Assembly (NCBI RefSeq): GCF_963681195.1
Contig: NZ_OY808997.1
Span: forward strand, 3,016,497 to 3,080,496
Length of the DNA stretch: 64,000 bases
Origin: Vibrio sp. 16
GTDB taxonomy: Bacteria > Pseudomonadota > Gammaproteobacteria > Enterobacterales > Vibrionaceae
Reading direction: 5' to 3'
Part shown: positions 27,901 to 36,026 of the stretch, piece by piece
Layout of the letters: each line of letters opens with the position of its first letter
Numbering within the stretch: position 1 is the stretch's first letter
The notes under the pieces: model-generated
Told to the model about the DNA's origin: nothing
The model's input: only the letters and a program-made list of their open reading frames with translations
Databases searched by the model: none
Position numbers and translations under genes: made by a program

Positions 27901-28085
27901 TGGTTAACCAAAAGATAGAATTTGGTGCGCCAAGTACCCAATGGTGGTCTCAACTCGCGACGGCTGTGGCGGGAGGCTTGGCATTTGCGACGGTATTAAC
28001 CCTAGTTTTAACGCCATGTCTATTGATGTTAGGGCGTGAGCACAAGGTGGAAGATGAGGCCAATACGGTAATTGAAGCGAAATAA
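24969..28085 (+). CDS. RND efflux transporter permease
   Basis: A 1038-residue RND pump of the AcrB/MMPL-type heavy efflux class with twelve expected membrane segments: TM1 near 10-30, TM2-6 around 335-490, a joining segment, TM7 near 535, TM8-12 near 850-1020. Two large periplasmic loops are present. Motif GMLVDGAIVVTEFADR (about 398-413, TM4) holds the family acidic residue used for proton relay. Functions as an inner-membrane proton antiporter with the preceding adaptor, exporting an unknown toxic compound or drug. A bidirectional terminator follows. Confidence 0.93.
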   Translation: MFALIDAALSRTRTMLVLLVFVLIAGVLTYITIPKESSPDITIPIIYVSVGHQGISPTDAERLLVRPIEQELRSIEGVKEMTSTASEGHASVMLEFSVGVDLNKAMADVREAVDLAKPKLPADSDEPTVNEVTLASEEPALTVVLYGTVPERTIVQIARELRDKLEGYRQVLEVDIAGDREDIVEIIVDPLLMESYGLDQADIYNLIALNNRVVAAGFVDTGYGRFSVKVPSVFDSLKDVLELPVKVDGKQVITFGDVATVRRAFRDPESFARLDGKSAVVLDVKKRSGENIIETVELIKAVMQGAQEREDWPSNLLVKYTWDQSDDVKMMLNDLQNNILSAIILVVIVIIAILGVRTALLVGISIPGSFLTGLLVLSVFGLTVNIIVLFSLIMAVGMLVDGAIVVTEFADRRMQEGTSRREAYRDAAKRMAWPITASTATTLAAFAPLLFWPDITGEFMKYLPLTLIATLAASLAMALLFVPVLGSLIGKPQNVTRQQREKMLALHDGDYTKATGITKLYFHTLDIAIRHPFKILLSAILLAIAVGFTYAKAGLGAEFFPEVDPPFFTVKVRSYGDLSIHEKDVIMRDIESVMLGHDEFESVYTRTGGDDQIGQIQITPVDWQYRRKVKTIIDELKLTTDQYAGVEIEYKFPDAGPPVEHDLVIEMSTRVPGELDSAAKLVRHWADSYAAFTNISDNSSKAGIDWQIDIRRDDAARFAADATLVGNTVQFVTNGLKLGDYLPDDSTEEVDILVRYPEDKRDIGRFDQLKVKTAAGMVPITNFASIVPDHKQDTIRRIDGHRVLNIFADIKEGYNLALELPKVEQELTKLDLPDGVEFKIRGQNEEQENSSAFLQNAFLVALVVMALILITQFNSFYQAFLILSAVLFSTVGVFVGLLVFQKPFGIIMSGIGVIALAGIVVNNNIVLIDTYNQLRRRGLDKRDAILRTGVQRLRPVMLTTVTTILGLLPMVLEMNIDLVNQKIEFGAPSTQWWSQLATAVAGGLAFATVLTLVLTPCLLMLGREHKVEDEANTVIEAK

Positions 28086-28095
28086 GCAAGATAAA

Positions 28096-28127
28096 AACAA
28101 AGCCCCGCGAGTATGCGGGGCTTTGTT
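28096..28127. terminator. Bidirectional terminator between RND operon and M23 peptidase gene
   Basis: A 13-bp perfect stem AACAAAGCCCCGC-GAGTAT-GCGGGGCTTTGTT with T-rich flank on the plus strand (ATTTTT) and A-rich flank on the other side, suited to stop both convergent transcripts. Confidence 0.88.
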
Positions 28128-28131
28128 ATTT

Positions 28132-29418
28132 TTACTCAGTTGCCAGTAGCTTACTGTAACGCTCTAGTTTCGCTAACCTTAACTCGGCATTGGCGATGAA
28201 GGTTGTTTTTGCTTTACCCGTCAATGATTTGGATTGCGGTAGCTTCACCGTTCTAGGATTTTTATGCACCCCATTGACCAAGAACTCATAGTGTAGGTGC
28301 GGACCGGTTACACGACCTGTGCCACCCAAGGTACCTATGGTTTGCCCTTGCTTGACCCTTTGACCTGTTTTTACCGTTCGTTTGGTCAAATGAAGGTACT
28401 TGGTAATGTACGTATTACTGTGTTTGATAAACACATAATTACCGTTGAACTGATTGTAGCTAGATTTTAAAACGGTACCATCGCCAGCGGCCCAAATAGG
28501 CGTACCAACAGGCGCTGCATAATCGGTGCCTCTATGAGCACGAACCTTGCCTGTCACTGGATGACGACGCGTTGGGTTAAAGTTGGATGTTACGCGGCGA
28601 AAATCGAGTGGTGAGCGCAAAAAGGCCTTCTTCATTGCTCGACCATTTTCGTCGTAGTAGTTCCCCGTTTTGTCATCTAAGATGGCTTTAAATGTATCGC
28701 CTTGGTTGGTAAAAATAGCGGCCATGATCTTGCCTCGGCCAACCACTTCACCCTCGACCACTTTCTCTTGATAAAGGATTTCAAACGAATCATTTTTACG
28801 AATATCTAACGCAAAATCGATATCCCAGCCAAAAATCCCCGCCAGTTCCATGATTTGGTTTGCCGTTAGCCCTGCACCAACCCCAGCGTTCCAAAAGTTA
28901 GAAGTAATGATGTTGCTCGCGTAGTTATATTGGTAGTGAACTTCCTTCTTATCAAGGCTTGAGGTGAATCCATCATTTGACTTGGTTATTAGGAAAGTTT
29001 CGTATGCGCTAAGTTGGCGTTTGATTTGAACAAGTTCACTATCACCGTCAAACCCAAACAAAAATGAATCTCCAGGACGAACCTTAGTTAGCTGATTGGC
29101 GATTTCTTTGCTGGTTGATGTGAGTTGGTACAGTAGGCGAGATGACAAACCTGCGCGTTGGAATAGCAGCGCCATACTGTCTCCTGACCCGACAGTATGT
29201 TTATCCCAACGTAGCACTGCGAGATTGGAGCGTCGCGTTTCTAACGTGAGTGCCGTTGGGTCGATTGAGAGTGGGTACGCTTTGCCAATTTGATATTGGC
29301 GCTCATCTTGGCGTAAGTCTTCAGGCTCGGGCAAAAACAAGGCGATGACGATAATAGCGCTAAAAAGAGCGATAAGGGCACGGTGCATCCATGGAAGCCG
29401 AGCGAAAATAGACAACAT
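28132..29418 (-). CDS. M23 family zinc DD-endopeptidase (MepM/ShyA-like) with OapA-type domain
   Basis: A 428-residue envelope peptidoglycan hydrolase. Membrane anchor at about 13-30 (ALIALFSAIIVIALFLP), an OapA/LysM-like domain (about 75-150), a second Csd3-like domain and a LytM/M23 domain (about 290-390). Zinc ligands are seen in RAHRGTDYAAP (H, D) and the HLHYEF motif. It cuts D,D-crosslinks between stem peptides to allow wall growth. Vibrios carry several such enzymes; I do not assign a symbol. Divergent from tyrS. Confidence 0.88.
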   Translation of the reverse strand: MLSIFARLPWMHRALIALFSAIIVIALFLPEPEDLRQDERQYQIGKAYPLSIDPTALTLETRRSNLAVLRWDKHTVGSGDSMALLFQRAGLSSRLLYQLTSTSKEIANQLTKVRPGDSFLFGFDGDSELVQIKRQLSAYETFLITKSNDGFTSSLDKKEVHYQYNYASNIITSNFWNAGVGAGLTANQIMELAGIFGWDIDFALDIRKNDSFEILYQEKVVEGEVVGRGKIMAAIFTNQGDTFKAILDDKTGNYYDENGRAMKKAFLRSPLDFRRVTSNFNPTRRHPVTGKVRAHRGTDYAAPVGTPIWAAGDGTVLKSSYNQFNGNYVFIKHSNTYITKYLHLTKRTVKTGQRVKQGQTIGTLGGTGRVTGPHLHYEFLVNGVHKNPRTVKLPQSKSLTGKAKTTFIANAELRLAKLERYSKLLATE

Positions 29419-29548
29419 TTTATTGTTCGTTCTAAAAAATTAAGTAAAAAAGCCTAGCTGTTTAGTCTAACTGGTTTCAAAAAGCATCGCTATTCAAGTA
29501 ATATGGCAAACTATTAAATTTTTGCCAAATCTGTGGGAGTGAACAAGA

Positions 29549-30736
29549 ATGGCGAGCATTGAAGCTGCACTAGCCGAGATTAAGCGCGGTGTTGACGAAC
29601 TAATTCCAGAAGAAGAACTGATTGCTAAATTGAAAGAGGGGCGTCCTCTTCGCATCAAATTAGGTGCCGATCCAACTGCACCGGACATCCATCTAGGCCA
29701 CACAGTAATCCTAAACAAACTGCGTGCTTTCCAAGAGCTAGGTCATGATGTGACATTCTTAATCGGTGACTTCACTGGCATGGTTGGTGACCCAACGGGT
29801 AAAAACACAACTCGTCCACCATTGACTCGTGAAGACGTACTGCGTAACGCAGAAACGTATAAAGAGCAGGTGTTTAAGATTCTTGACCCAGCAAAGACTA
29901 AGATTCAATTCAATTCTGAGTGGCTTTCTGAGTTAGGTGCAGAGGGCATGATTCGTCTTGCTGCCAACCAGACTGTTGCTCGTATGCTTGAGCGTGATGA
30001 CTTCAAAAAGCGTTACTCAGGCGGCCAGCCGATTGCTATCCACGAGTTTATGTATCCACTCCTACAAGGCTATGACTCGGTGGCAATGGAAACGGACGTT
30101 GAGCTTGGTGGTACGGACCAAAAGTTCAACCTGCTAATGGGTCGTGAATTGCAAAAAGCACACGGTCAGAAGCCACAAGTTGTCCTGACGATGCCACTTC
30201 TTGTTGGTCTAGATGGCGAGAAGAAAATGTCTAAGTCAGCGCACAACTACATTGGTATTAGTGAAGCGCCTAGCGAAATGTTCGGTAAGATCATGTCGAT
30301 CTCTGATGACCTAATGTGGAATTACTATGAGTTGCTTTCATTCCGCCCACTAGAGGAAATTGCCGAGCTCAAAGCTGGTGTAGAATCTGGCAAGAACCCA
30401 CGAGATGTGAAAGTCGCTTTAGCGAAAGAGATCATCGCGCGTTTCCATAGTGAAGCCGATGCTGATGCGGCAGAGCAAGAGTTCGTTAACCGTTTTGCTA
30501 AAAACCAGATCCCTGATGAAATGCCAGAATTTGCATTTGATGCGGGTCTTCCAGTCAGCAACCTACTGAAGGAAGCGGGCTTATGTGCCTCGACTTCAGA
30601 AGCGATGCGCATGGTTAAGCAAGGTGCTGCGAAGATTGATGGTGAAAAAGTGGCAGACTCTAAGTTTGCCCCAGAAGCGGGCACTTATGTGTTCCAAGTT
30701 GGTAAACGCAAGTTTGCACGTATTACCATCAACTAA
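29549..30736 (+). CDS. tyrS: Tyrosyl-tRNA synthetase
   Basis: A 395-residue class I aminoacyl-tRNA synthetase. HIGH-like motif HLGH (about 48-51), KMSKS motif ([11 protein letters not shown], about 230), and a C-terminal S4 RNA-binding domain (about 330-395). The length and motif arrangement fit the second bacterial TyrRS clade rather than the 424-residue E. coli type. Attaches tyrosine to tRNA-Tyr. GGGAG lies upstream of the ATG; a strong terminator follows. Confidence 0.95.
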   Translation: MASIEAALAEIKRGVDELIPEEELIAKLKEGRPLRIKLGADPTAPDIHLGHTVILNKLRAFQELGHDVTFLIGDFTGMVGDPTGKNTTRPPLTREDVLRNAETYKEQVFKILDPAKTKIQFNSEWLSELGAEGMIRLAANQTVARMLERDDFKKRYSGGQPIAIHEFMYPLLQGYDSVAMETDVELGGTDQKFNLLMGRELQKAHGQKPQVVLTMPLLVGLDGEKKMSKSAHNYIGISEAPSEMFGKIMSISDDLMWNYYELLSFRPLEEIAELKAGVESGKNPRDVKVALAKEIIARFHSEADADAAEQEFVNRFAKNQIPDEMPEFAFDAGLPVSNLLKEAGLCASTSEAMRMVKQGAAKIDGEKVADSKFAPEAGTYVFQVGKRKFARITIN

Positions 30737-30755
30737 TTGATAATACTTTGAATTG

Positions 30756-30780
30756 AAGCGCCTTTTAGGCGCTTTTTTTT
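30756..30780 (+). terminator. tyrS terminator
   Basis: AAGCGCC-TTTTA-GGCGCTT stem followed by an unbroken T run, 19 bases past the tyrS stop. Confidence 0.9.
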
Positions 30781-30834
30781 ATATTTAAATGCAGAGTTAT
30801 AACCATCTCAAATGTTAGGCTTTTTGACTTCAAA

Positions 30835-30867
30835 TTGACTGTTTTTTTGCCTAGGTTTTGTTATTAT
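30835..30867 (+). promoter_or_regulatory. Possible promoter of the mgtE-type gene
   Basis: TTGACT (30835-30840) precedes TTGTTA by 17 bases or TATTAT (30862-30867) by 21 bases. The spacing is imperfect for the better -10 box, so the promoter is weak or regulated. It would give a leader of nearly 300 bases before the transporter ORF. Confidence 0.35.
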
Positions 30868-30906
30868 GCTCGCGCTGTCAGTATGGCAGTTTATTTGGAG
30901 ACTTTT

Positions 30907-30951
30907 ATGAACAATATCGACCATCCTCCTAGTAGCAAGGGAGAAAAATAA
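30907..30951 (+). CDS. Putative 14-residue leader peptide upstream of mgtE-type gene
   Basis: ATG with GGAG seven bases upstream opens a 14-codon frame, MNNIDHPPSSKGEK, then TAA. It has an Asp and a Pro-Pro pair near its N-terminus, as in leader peptides of Salmonella mgtA-type genes where low magnesium makes ribosomes falter. The last codons form the 5' arm of a stem (30940-30948, GGAGAAAAA) that can pair with TTTTTCTCC at 31023-31031. A role in sensing magnesium is inference. Confidence 0.45.
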   Translation: MNNIDHPPSSKGEK

Positions 30952-31032
30952 ACCACGCCGGTATTGTCGTTTCCGCCTCTACCTGTTTGGTAGAGCAATC
31001 CTCTTTTCTTTGATTCCTCATGTTTTTCTCCT
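30938..31032 (+). promoter_or_regulatory. Candidate attenuator in the mgtE-type leader
   Basis: Between the leader peptide and the transporter lie a perfect 7-bp hairpin CTCTACC-TGTTT-GGTAGAG (30977-30995), followed by a pyrimidine-rich stretch (CCTCTTTTCTTT), and a 9-bp long-range pairing of 30940-30948 with 31023-31031. A ribosome on the leader ORF would cover the 5' arm of the long-range stem. No Salmonella-type mgtA leader match is claimed. Confidence 0.45.
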
Positions 31033-31166
31033 CGAAAACTAGAAACTAAATACAGAACATATTTACCTTTCAATACGTTTAGGTTGCTTTTCGTGTCTAA
31101 ACGTCACCGTTTGTTTACCATTCTGTATTTGATGGTCGTTACCTATTGCCAATCGGGAGATTCGCC

Positions 31167-32012
31167 ATGACGGTAATGAGCAATACGTATATCGAAAACA
31201 ACACACACTTTTCTCAAGAAGAGATTGGTGCGGCTCGTAATGCATTTTTGCAGTACGAACAAAATCAACAAGTGCATCTGCTAACCGTGATGCCAATAGA
31301 AGAGGCGGTGGCGATACTGCATCACTGCTCTGTTGGCTATGTTCAGCAATTACTATCTCTGTTGGAAAATGAAGGGCATGACAAGCGCGCTCGCCATTAC
31401 GCTCATCAACTCGGGTTTATTCATTCAGAAGTTGAGACGGCTAACGGTTATTTGAGTACCTCGGTCGTAGAGCATGTGAAGCAACGAATTGGTTGGATCA
31501 TCGCTCTAGCGCTGTTGGGGATTGTCTCAGGACTTATCATTGCTCAATATGAAGATACACTTAGTCAGCTTGTTTTATTGGCGATCTATATGCCCGTGAT
31601 CGCCGCAGCTGGTGGTAACACTGGAACGCAAGCGGCAACCTTGGTGATTCGCGCGCTAGCGACGGGAGAGCTCAAGAAACGGCAGTGGGTCAAGGTTTTT
31701 TGGAAAGAGAGCCGAGTGGCGCTGTGCTTGGCGTTTGCCATCTCTTTGGTAATGGTTGGTCGCATTCTAATGTTTAGCGATGGATCCACTGCGGGAGGCT
31801 TTGAGCTCAACACCATTGCAATCGCGATTGCAGTCGCGCTGTTTATTCAAGTGACCATGTCGACAACGTTAGGAGGGCTATTACCTATCCTTGCGAGAGC
31901 GTTCAAACTGGACCCTGCGGTGCTTGTGAGTCCAGTGTTGGCGTCTATCGTCGATATTTCGGGTATGTGGATCTACTTCACCGTGGTGAACTATTTCTTG
32001 GGTATTGCCTGA
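31167..32012 (+). CDS. MgtE-type divalent cation transporter lacking CBS domains
   Basis: A 281-residue protein: a short N-terminal helical domain (about 20-105) like the MgtE intracellular N domain, then directly the MgtE membrane domain (about 115-281) with five membrane segments. The pore signature is present (IYMPVIAAAGGNTGTQAATLVIRALATGE split over TM2, and KLDPAVLVSPVLASIVDISG). The paired CBS domains that gate classic MgtE by magnesium are absent, so gating must differ. ATG at 31167 has GGGAGA six bases before it; a TTG seven codons upstream is less likely. Its last 22 bases overlap the 3' end of dacB, convergent, with no terminator between. Confidence 0.85.
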   Translation: MTVMSNTYIENNTHFSQEEIGAARNAFLQYEQNQQVHLLTVMPIEEAVAILHHCSVGYVQQLLSLLENEGHDKRARHYAHQLGFIHSEVETANGYLSTSVVEHVKQRIGWIIALALLGIVSGLIIAQYEDTLSQLVLLAIYMPVIAAAGGNTGTQAATLVIRALATGELKKRQWVKVFWKESRVALCLAFAISLVMVGRILMFSDGSTAGGFELNTIAIAIAVALFIQVTMSTTLGGLLPILARAFKLDPAVLVSPVLASIVDISGMWIYFTVVNYFLGIA

Positions 32013-33412
32013 CTAAATGAGATCACATCCTTGTAAAACAAGGTCTCGAACTGAGTTATTGGAGCGACGGTAGGTTTACCCTCGCTCTTTTCTTTTGCTT
32101 GATGGTAATCCGTAATGAATTGGACAAATAGCGTCTTGGGCTCTCCACTGGCATCGGTACCAAAGCCTGCCATATTATAGCTACCATAGAGTGAGCCACT
32201 TTTACCGACAATCGCTCCTTTTACAGGACTTTTTCGCATACTTCGACGATATTTCAACGTTCCGCTTTCACCAGACTTAGGCAGCAATGCAATCAAATTG
32301 AGCTGCTCATCATTTTGCCAAATGTAGCGCAGTATTTTCGCCATGTCCTCGCTGCTAAAACGGTTATTGCGTGATAATCCCGAGCCGTCTGCGAGCGGAG
32401 TGTCAGATAAGTCGACTCCGGTATGAGCGAAGATGATCTGTTTGATCGCTTTCGTTCCGTTGGAAAAGCTCCCGGGCTGAATAAAGAACTGGCTGCCTAT
32501 CGTTTTGGTTAGGTTGTCTGCAATCAAGTTGTCGGATCGTTTTAGCATCTCATCCAACATAGGGAGCAGCGACACTGAATGGTGTTCAGCGAGGATTTGG
32601 TTATCAAGTTTTGGCTTGCCAACACGAATATTACCCTCAATCTCGAGATTGAGCTGAGTGAGCAAGGTGTGAAGCATTCGCTGAGTATACAATTCAGGAT
32701 TTTGTACCGCGAACTTAAGTGGTAGAGGTTTGCTCCGTTCGACCAAGCAGCCTTGTAATTGGTAGTGATTATCTGGCGATGAAATAAGACCTAAATCGCA
32801 TTGGGTTGCCTCTTGCTCAGTTTTAGTGACGCTGATGGCAGAGGTTGAGGCATAAATAGGAAAATGCTCAGGTACGTAAACGCGAGTCTTTTGATTTGCC
32901 TCTGTGTAAATAGAGGCTTGAACGCAGTTTTCATCCAAGGTTATAGCACTCGCTGGCGCACTGTAGCAAACCCCCAGTATGTCCCAAGGCCAGCCCACAG
33001 CGCGGTCGTAACCAGTAAACGCACTATTGTCGAGCCATAGATCGCCTTCGATCTTTTTAAGTCCTTGCTGCTGAGCTGAGATCAATAGTTGTTTGAGATC
33101 GTCGGTGGTCAAGGTTGGATCGCCAGAAAAACGAATCACGACATCTTTATCCGCTTTACCTATTGTGGTCGTGAAGCGAAAGTTGTCGCCCAGCTCGAGT
33201 TTCGCCGCGAGCGCCGTGACGATTTTTAACGTGCTCGCAGGAGGAAAGTACTGAGTTTTGTTGTTTGTGGTCAATAGCACTTGTGGTTTGTCTAACCGCT
33301 CGACCAGTAAGCCTGCCCTATGTCCTTTCGGTAGTGACTCTAGTGGAGAGTAGGCTAGGCAGGAAAAAGTCGTACAGACGGAAAGTAGAGTGGTAATACA
33401 CAAGGTTTTCAT
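31991..33412 (-). CDS. dacB: D-alanyl-D-alanine carboxypeptidase/endopeptidase (PBP4, S13)
   Basis: A 473-residue periplasmic serine peptidase. Signal peptide about 1-20 (TLCITTLLSVCTTFSCLA). Penicillin-binding motifs: SxxK in PASTLKI (about residue 60), SDN in KRSDNLIADN (about 291), KSG in IVGKSGSLYG (about 400; KTG in many relatives). A long insert between SxxK and SDN is typical of peptidase S13. It trims and opens peptidoglycan crosslinks and binds beta-lactams. Overlaps the convergent transporter gene by 22 bases. Confidence 0.93.
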   Translation of the reverse strand: MKTLCITTLLSVCTTFSCLAYSPLESLPKGHRAGLLVERLDKPQVLLTTNNKTQYFPPASTLKIVTALAAKLELGDNFRFTTTIGKADKDVVIRFSGDPTLTTDDLKQLLISAQQQGLKKIEGDLWLDNSAFTGYDRAVGWPWDILGVCYSAPASAITLDENCVQASIYTEANQKTRVYVPEHFPIYASTSAISVTKTEQEATQCDLGLISSPDNHYQLQGCLVERSKPLPLKFAVQNPELYTQRMLHTLLTQLNLEIEGNIRVGKPKLDNQILAEHHSVSLLPMLDEMLKRSDNLIADNLTKTIGSQFFIQPGSFSNGTKAIKQIIFAHTGVDLSDTPLADGSGLSRNNRFSSEDMAKILRYIWQNDEQLNLIALLPKSGESGTLKYRRSMRKSPVKGAIVGKSGSLYGSYNMAGFGTDASGEPKTLFVQFITDYHQAKEKSEGKPTVAPITQFETLFYKDVISFSQAIPKK

Positions 33413-33460
33413 GATTCAGTTGTCGGCTATTGGATGGGCATGAGTCAGTATAACCAGTAA

Positions 33461-33486
33461 AAAAAACGCCCGCTATAGAGCGGGCG
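33461..33486 (-). terminator. ompU terminator
   Basis: Eight-base-pair GC-rich stem CGCCCGCT-ATAG-AGCGGGCG followed on the minus strand by six U, 28 bases past the porin stop. Confidence 0.9.
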
Positions 33487-33514
33487 TCTTAGATTCATGA
33501 CTGTTAGTCACAAA

Positions 33515-34510
33515 TTAGAAGTCGTAACGTAGACCGATTGCTAGTTCGTCTTCTGCATCCATAGAAGATGCTGTACCGTTGCTACCAACTTTACCTAGCT
33601 TGTCGCCTTTGTCGATAAGGTTGAAGTTGTAAGATACATAGCCACGGAAGTTAGGCTTGAAGTAGTAAGTCGCGTCAATTGCAACGTTGTCAGCTGATGT
33701 TTCGCCATTAGTTTCAGCGTTGTTGTACGTAGTGCTGAACACAGTTTGGTTTAGCGTGTACGCAGCTGCGAATTCGTAACCAGTGTAGTCCGCGTCTTTC
33801 TTGTCTAGCTCACCGTTAGTGTATACCGTTGCAAGGTACAGATCTTGGATTGAGTAAGACGCTGCAAGCATGTATTCATTTTGGTCAGCTTGGTCTGCGT
33901 AACCTGCACCTAGATTTAGGCCAGTATCAGCAACAGCGTAGATAGCAGATAGAGAGTAACCATCCGCACCGTTATCACCGTATGCACCTGGGTTAGATGT
34001 TGTACCCTCTGTGCGGTCAGCGAAGCGGTAGCTTGCTTTTAGGCTTAGGTCGTTGAATTGGCCTTTGTAAGAAATCATGTTGTCTACACGGTCAGCAGCA
34101 GCGATTTTGTGCGCTGCAGAGTTACCGTGGTAAGCCATGATATCTGTGAAATCTGTAATCACGCCCAGAGCACCGTCGTTTTTACCGTAAGTTACTTCAC
34201 CAAATTTGCCGCCTAGACCTGCGTAGATGTATCGGTGATCGATATCATCTTCGTCTTTGTTGTCTGCAGTGGTGAATTCACCTTCGTAGAAACCAACGCC
34301 GTATAGACCGTCAGTGATTTGAGTTGTACCTAGGAAGTTTAGACGTACGCGAGAGTTGTCTTGCGCTTTACCGTCTTTTAGTGAAAGACGTGCTTCAGCA
34401 CGGCCGCCCATTTCCAGAGTAGTGCCGTCTTGGTTGTAGATTTCTGCCGCGTTTGCGCCAGTAGCCACTGCTGCAGCTGAAACTGCAAGAGCAATCAGAG
34501 TTTTGTTCAT
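33515..34510 (-). CDS. ompU: Outer-membrane porin OmpU
   Basis: A 331-residue general porin. Signal peptide about 1-21 (MNKTLIALAVSAAAVATGANA, cleaved before AEIYN). Sixteen-strand barrel pattern with EVTYGKNDGALGVITDFTDI (loop 3 region) and the terminal Phe (GLRYDF) needed for barrel assembly. Several stretches are nearly identical, from memory, to V. cholerae OmpU (GGRAEARLSLKDGKAQDNS). It is a trimeric diffusion channel, in V. cholerae activated by ToxR. Strong codon bias suggests high expression. Confidence 0.95.
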   Translation of the reverse strand: MNKTLIALAVSAAAVATGANAAEIYNQDGTTLEMGGRAEARLSLKDGKAQDNSRVRLNFLGTTQITDGLYGVGFYEGEFTTADNKDEDDIDHRYIYAGLGGKFGEVTYGKNDGALGVITDFTDIMAYHGNSAAHKIAAADRVDNMISYKGQFNDLSLKASYRFADRTEGTTSNPGAYGDNGADGYSLSAIYAVADTGLNLGAGYADQADQNEYMLAASYSIQDLYLATVYTNGELDKKDADYTGYEFAAAYTLNQTVFSTTYNNAETNGETSADNVAIDATYYFKPNFRGYVSYNFNLIDKGDKLGKVGSNGTASSMDAEDELAIGLRYDF

Positions 34511-35047
34511 CTTATAAGTCCTAATTTACTGTCCATAAATAGTTATATGCGAGCGATAACACAGTTTGCATGAGTTATCCTCTAATTATTGCTCCTGTGA
34601 ATCAATACTCATATTCAAGATTCATGTTAGAAATCTGAAGAAAGTCTTCACTCGATGAGAGCAATCGGTGAGCAATGTTTTAACGTGTAAGTTCCCTGAT
34701 GGGTTAGTAAAATGATATAAATTCGAATTATGAACACTGTTTTATTTGGTGTTAAAAAACATCAAGTTTATGATTTGTATGGTTTTTCATGCATGTTTGA
34801 CATTGCTCTGACACGGCTGTTTTTTACGTTTTTTTAGTTGAATAAGGACGTTTTTACATTTCACTGAAGGTGCTGATTTAAAAATAATCAGTACCAATGT
34901 GAGCAACCTTTTGATGTGTGGGATTTATGGTGATTTAGTTGCCGAGTTTGTTTACACTAGAATAAATTGATTAGTTAACTCACTACCTAATCCCTGCGGT
35001 TAGGTAGTTTTGTTTTGTCCAAAGATAGCTTTGGAATGAGGTAAACA
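34511..35047. other. ompU-greA intergenic region
   Basis: A 537-base AT-rich gap between divergent genes. It holds the ompU promoter area (no clear boxes assigned), an interrupted inverted repeat GGTGCTGATT/AATCAGTACC at 34869-34895, a TAGAAT -10-like box near 34958, and the greA leader terminator. No ORF is convincing. Confidence 0.6.
34982..35018 (+). terminator. Intrinsic terminator within the greA leader
   Basis: A perfect 9-bp stem ACTACCTAA-(9 bases)-TTAGGTAGT followed by TTTTGTTTTG, ending about 30 bases before the greA start. It lies downstream of the likely greA promoter and has no upstream gene on this strand to terminate, so it most likely attenuates greA and yields a short leader RNA, as reported for greA (GraL) in E. 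coli. Confidence 0.75.
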
Positions 35048-35521
35048 ATGGAAAAAGTCCCTATGACGGTACGTGGCGAAAAGCAGCTACGTGAAGAACT
35101 CGACCGCCTATTAAAACTTCGCCCACAAATTTCTGAAGCAATTGCTGAAGCTCGTGAGCTAGGTGATCTGAAAGAAAACGCGGAATATCATGCTGCACGT
35201 GAAGAGCAAGGTATTTGTGAAGCTCAAATCCGTGATATTGAGTACAAGCTTTCAGTGGCGCAAGTTATCGACGTAACCAAAATGGATAATTCAGGAAAAG
35301 TTATCTTTGGCTCGACGGTAACATTGATTGACGTCGATACAGATGAAGAGAAGAGATACCAAATCGTTGGTGATGACGAAGCGGATATCAAATCAGGTCG
35401 AATCTCGGTAAGTTCGCCAATTGCGCGTGGTCTTATCGGTAAGATGGAAGGTGATGAGGTTGCAATCTCTACACCTGGTGGCGATCGCGACTTTGAGATC
35501 GACCGCGTAGAGTACATCTAA
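35048..35521 (+). CDS. greA: Transcription elongation factor GreA
   Basis: A 157-residue protein with the N-terminal coiled-coil (about 1-75; tip acidic residues in [15 protein letters not shown]) that enters the RNA polymerase secondary channel, and the C-terminal FKBP-like domain. It stimulates transcript cleavage to rescue backtracked polymerase. Length equals the E. coli protein within one residue. Preceded by a leader terminator; followed by a bidirectional terminator shared with yhbY. Confidence 0.97.
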   Translation: MEKVPMTVRGEKQLREELDRLLKLRPQISEAIAEARELGDLKENAEYHAAREEQGICEAQIRDIEYKLSVAQVIDVTKMDNSGKVIFGSTVTLIDVDTDEEKRYQIVGDDEADIKSGRISVSSPIARGLIGKMEGDEVAISTPGGDRDFEIDRVEYI

Positions 35522-35544
35522 GCGTTAGCGTAAACACCAATACT

Positions 35545-35572
35545 AAAAAAGGTCGCATAGGCGACCTTTTTT
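35545..35572. terminator. Bidirectional terminator between greA and yhbY
   Basis: AAAAAAGGTCGC-ATAG-GCGACCTTTTTT, with A and T tracts on the two sides so that it serves both convergent transcripts. Confidence 0.9.
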
Positions 35573-35591
35573 GTTGCTAACGTAACTAGAG

Positions 35592-35888
35592 TTATTTACG
35601 TGGTAGCTCGATTTTGCGCTCATCCGTTTGACGGAAAAGAACTAGCGTTTTACCGATTACTTGTACTTTTTCCGCTTCAGTTTCGCGGATAATTGCATCG
35701 ATAATCAGGTTTTTAGTCTCACGGTCTTCCGATGCGACTTTTACTTTGATTAGCTCGTGGTGGTTTAGAGCAATTTCAATTTCCGCTAGAACAGCTTCAG
35801 TGAGTCCGTTTGCGCCCATAAGCACAACAGGTTTTAGACTGTGCGCTAGGCCTTTTAGATGCTGCTTTTGTTTAGTGCTTAGGTTCAT
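35592..35888 (-). CDS. yhbY: CRM-domain ribosome assembly RNA-binding protein YhbY
   Basis: A 98-residue protein consisting of a single CRM domain: LSTKQKQHLKGLAHSLKPVV, the GxxG-type MGANGLTEAV loop and the basic C-terminus. It associates with pre-50S ribosomal particles. Length matches E. coli YhbY (97). Divergent from rlmE, another 50S-assembly gene. Confidence 0.94.
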   Translation of the reverse strand: MNLSTKQKQHLKGLAHSLKPVVLMGANGLTEAVLAEIEIALNHHELIKVKVASEDRETKNLIIDAIIRETEAEKVQVIGKTLVLFRQTDERKIELPRK

Positions 35889-36026
35889 TTCGCGGCCAAT
35901 TTTCTTTAAAATAAGGGTTGAAAAAAGCTATTTTAACGCCATCTATTGCTGAAGACTATAATTTATTGAGTAATAGGTTCAGCCTATTAAAACAATAGCT
36001 CCTATTTGTGCCTTATTGGGATTAAA

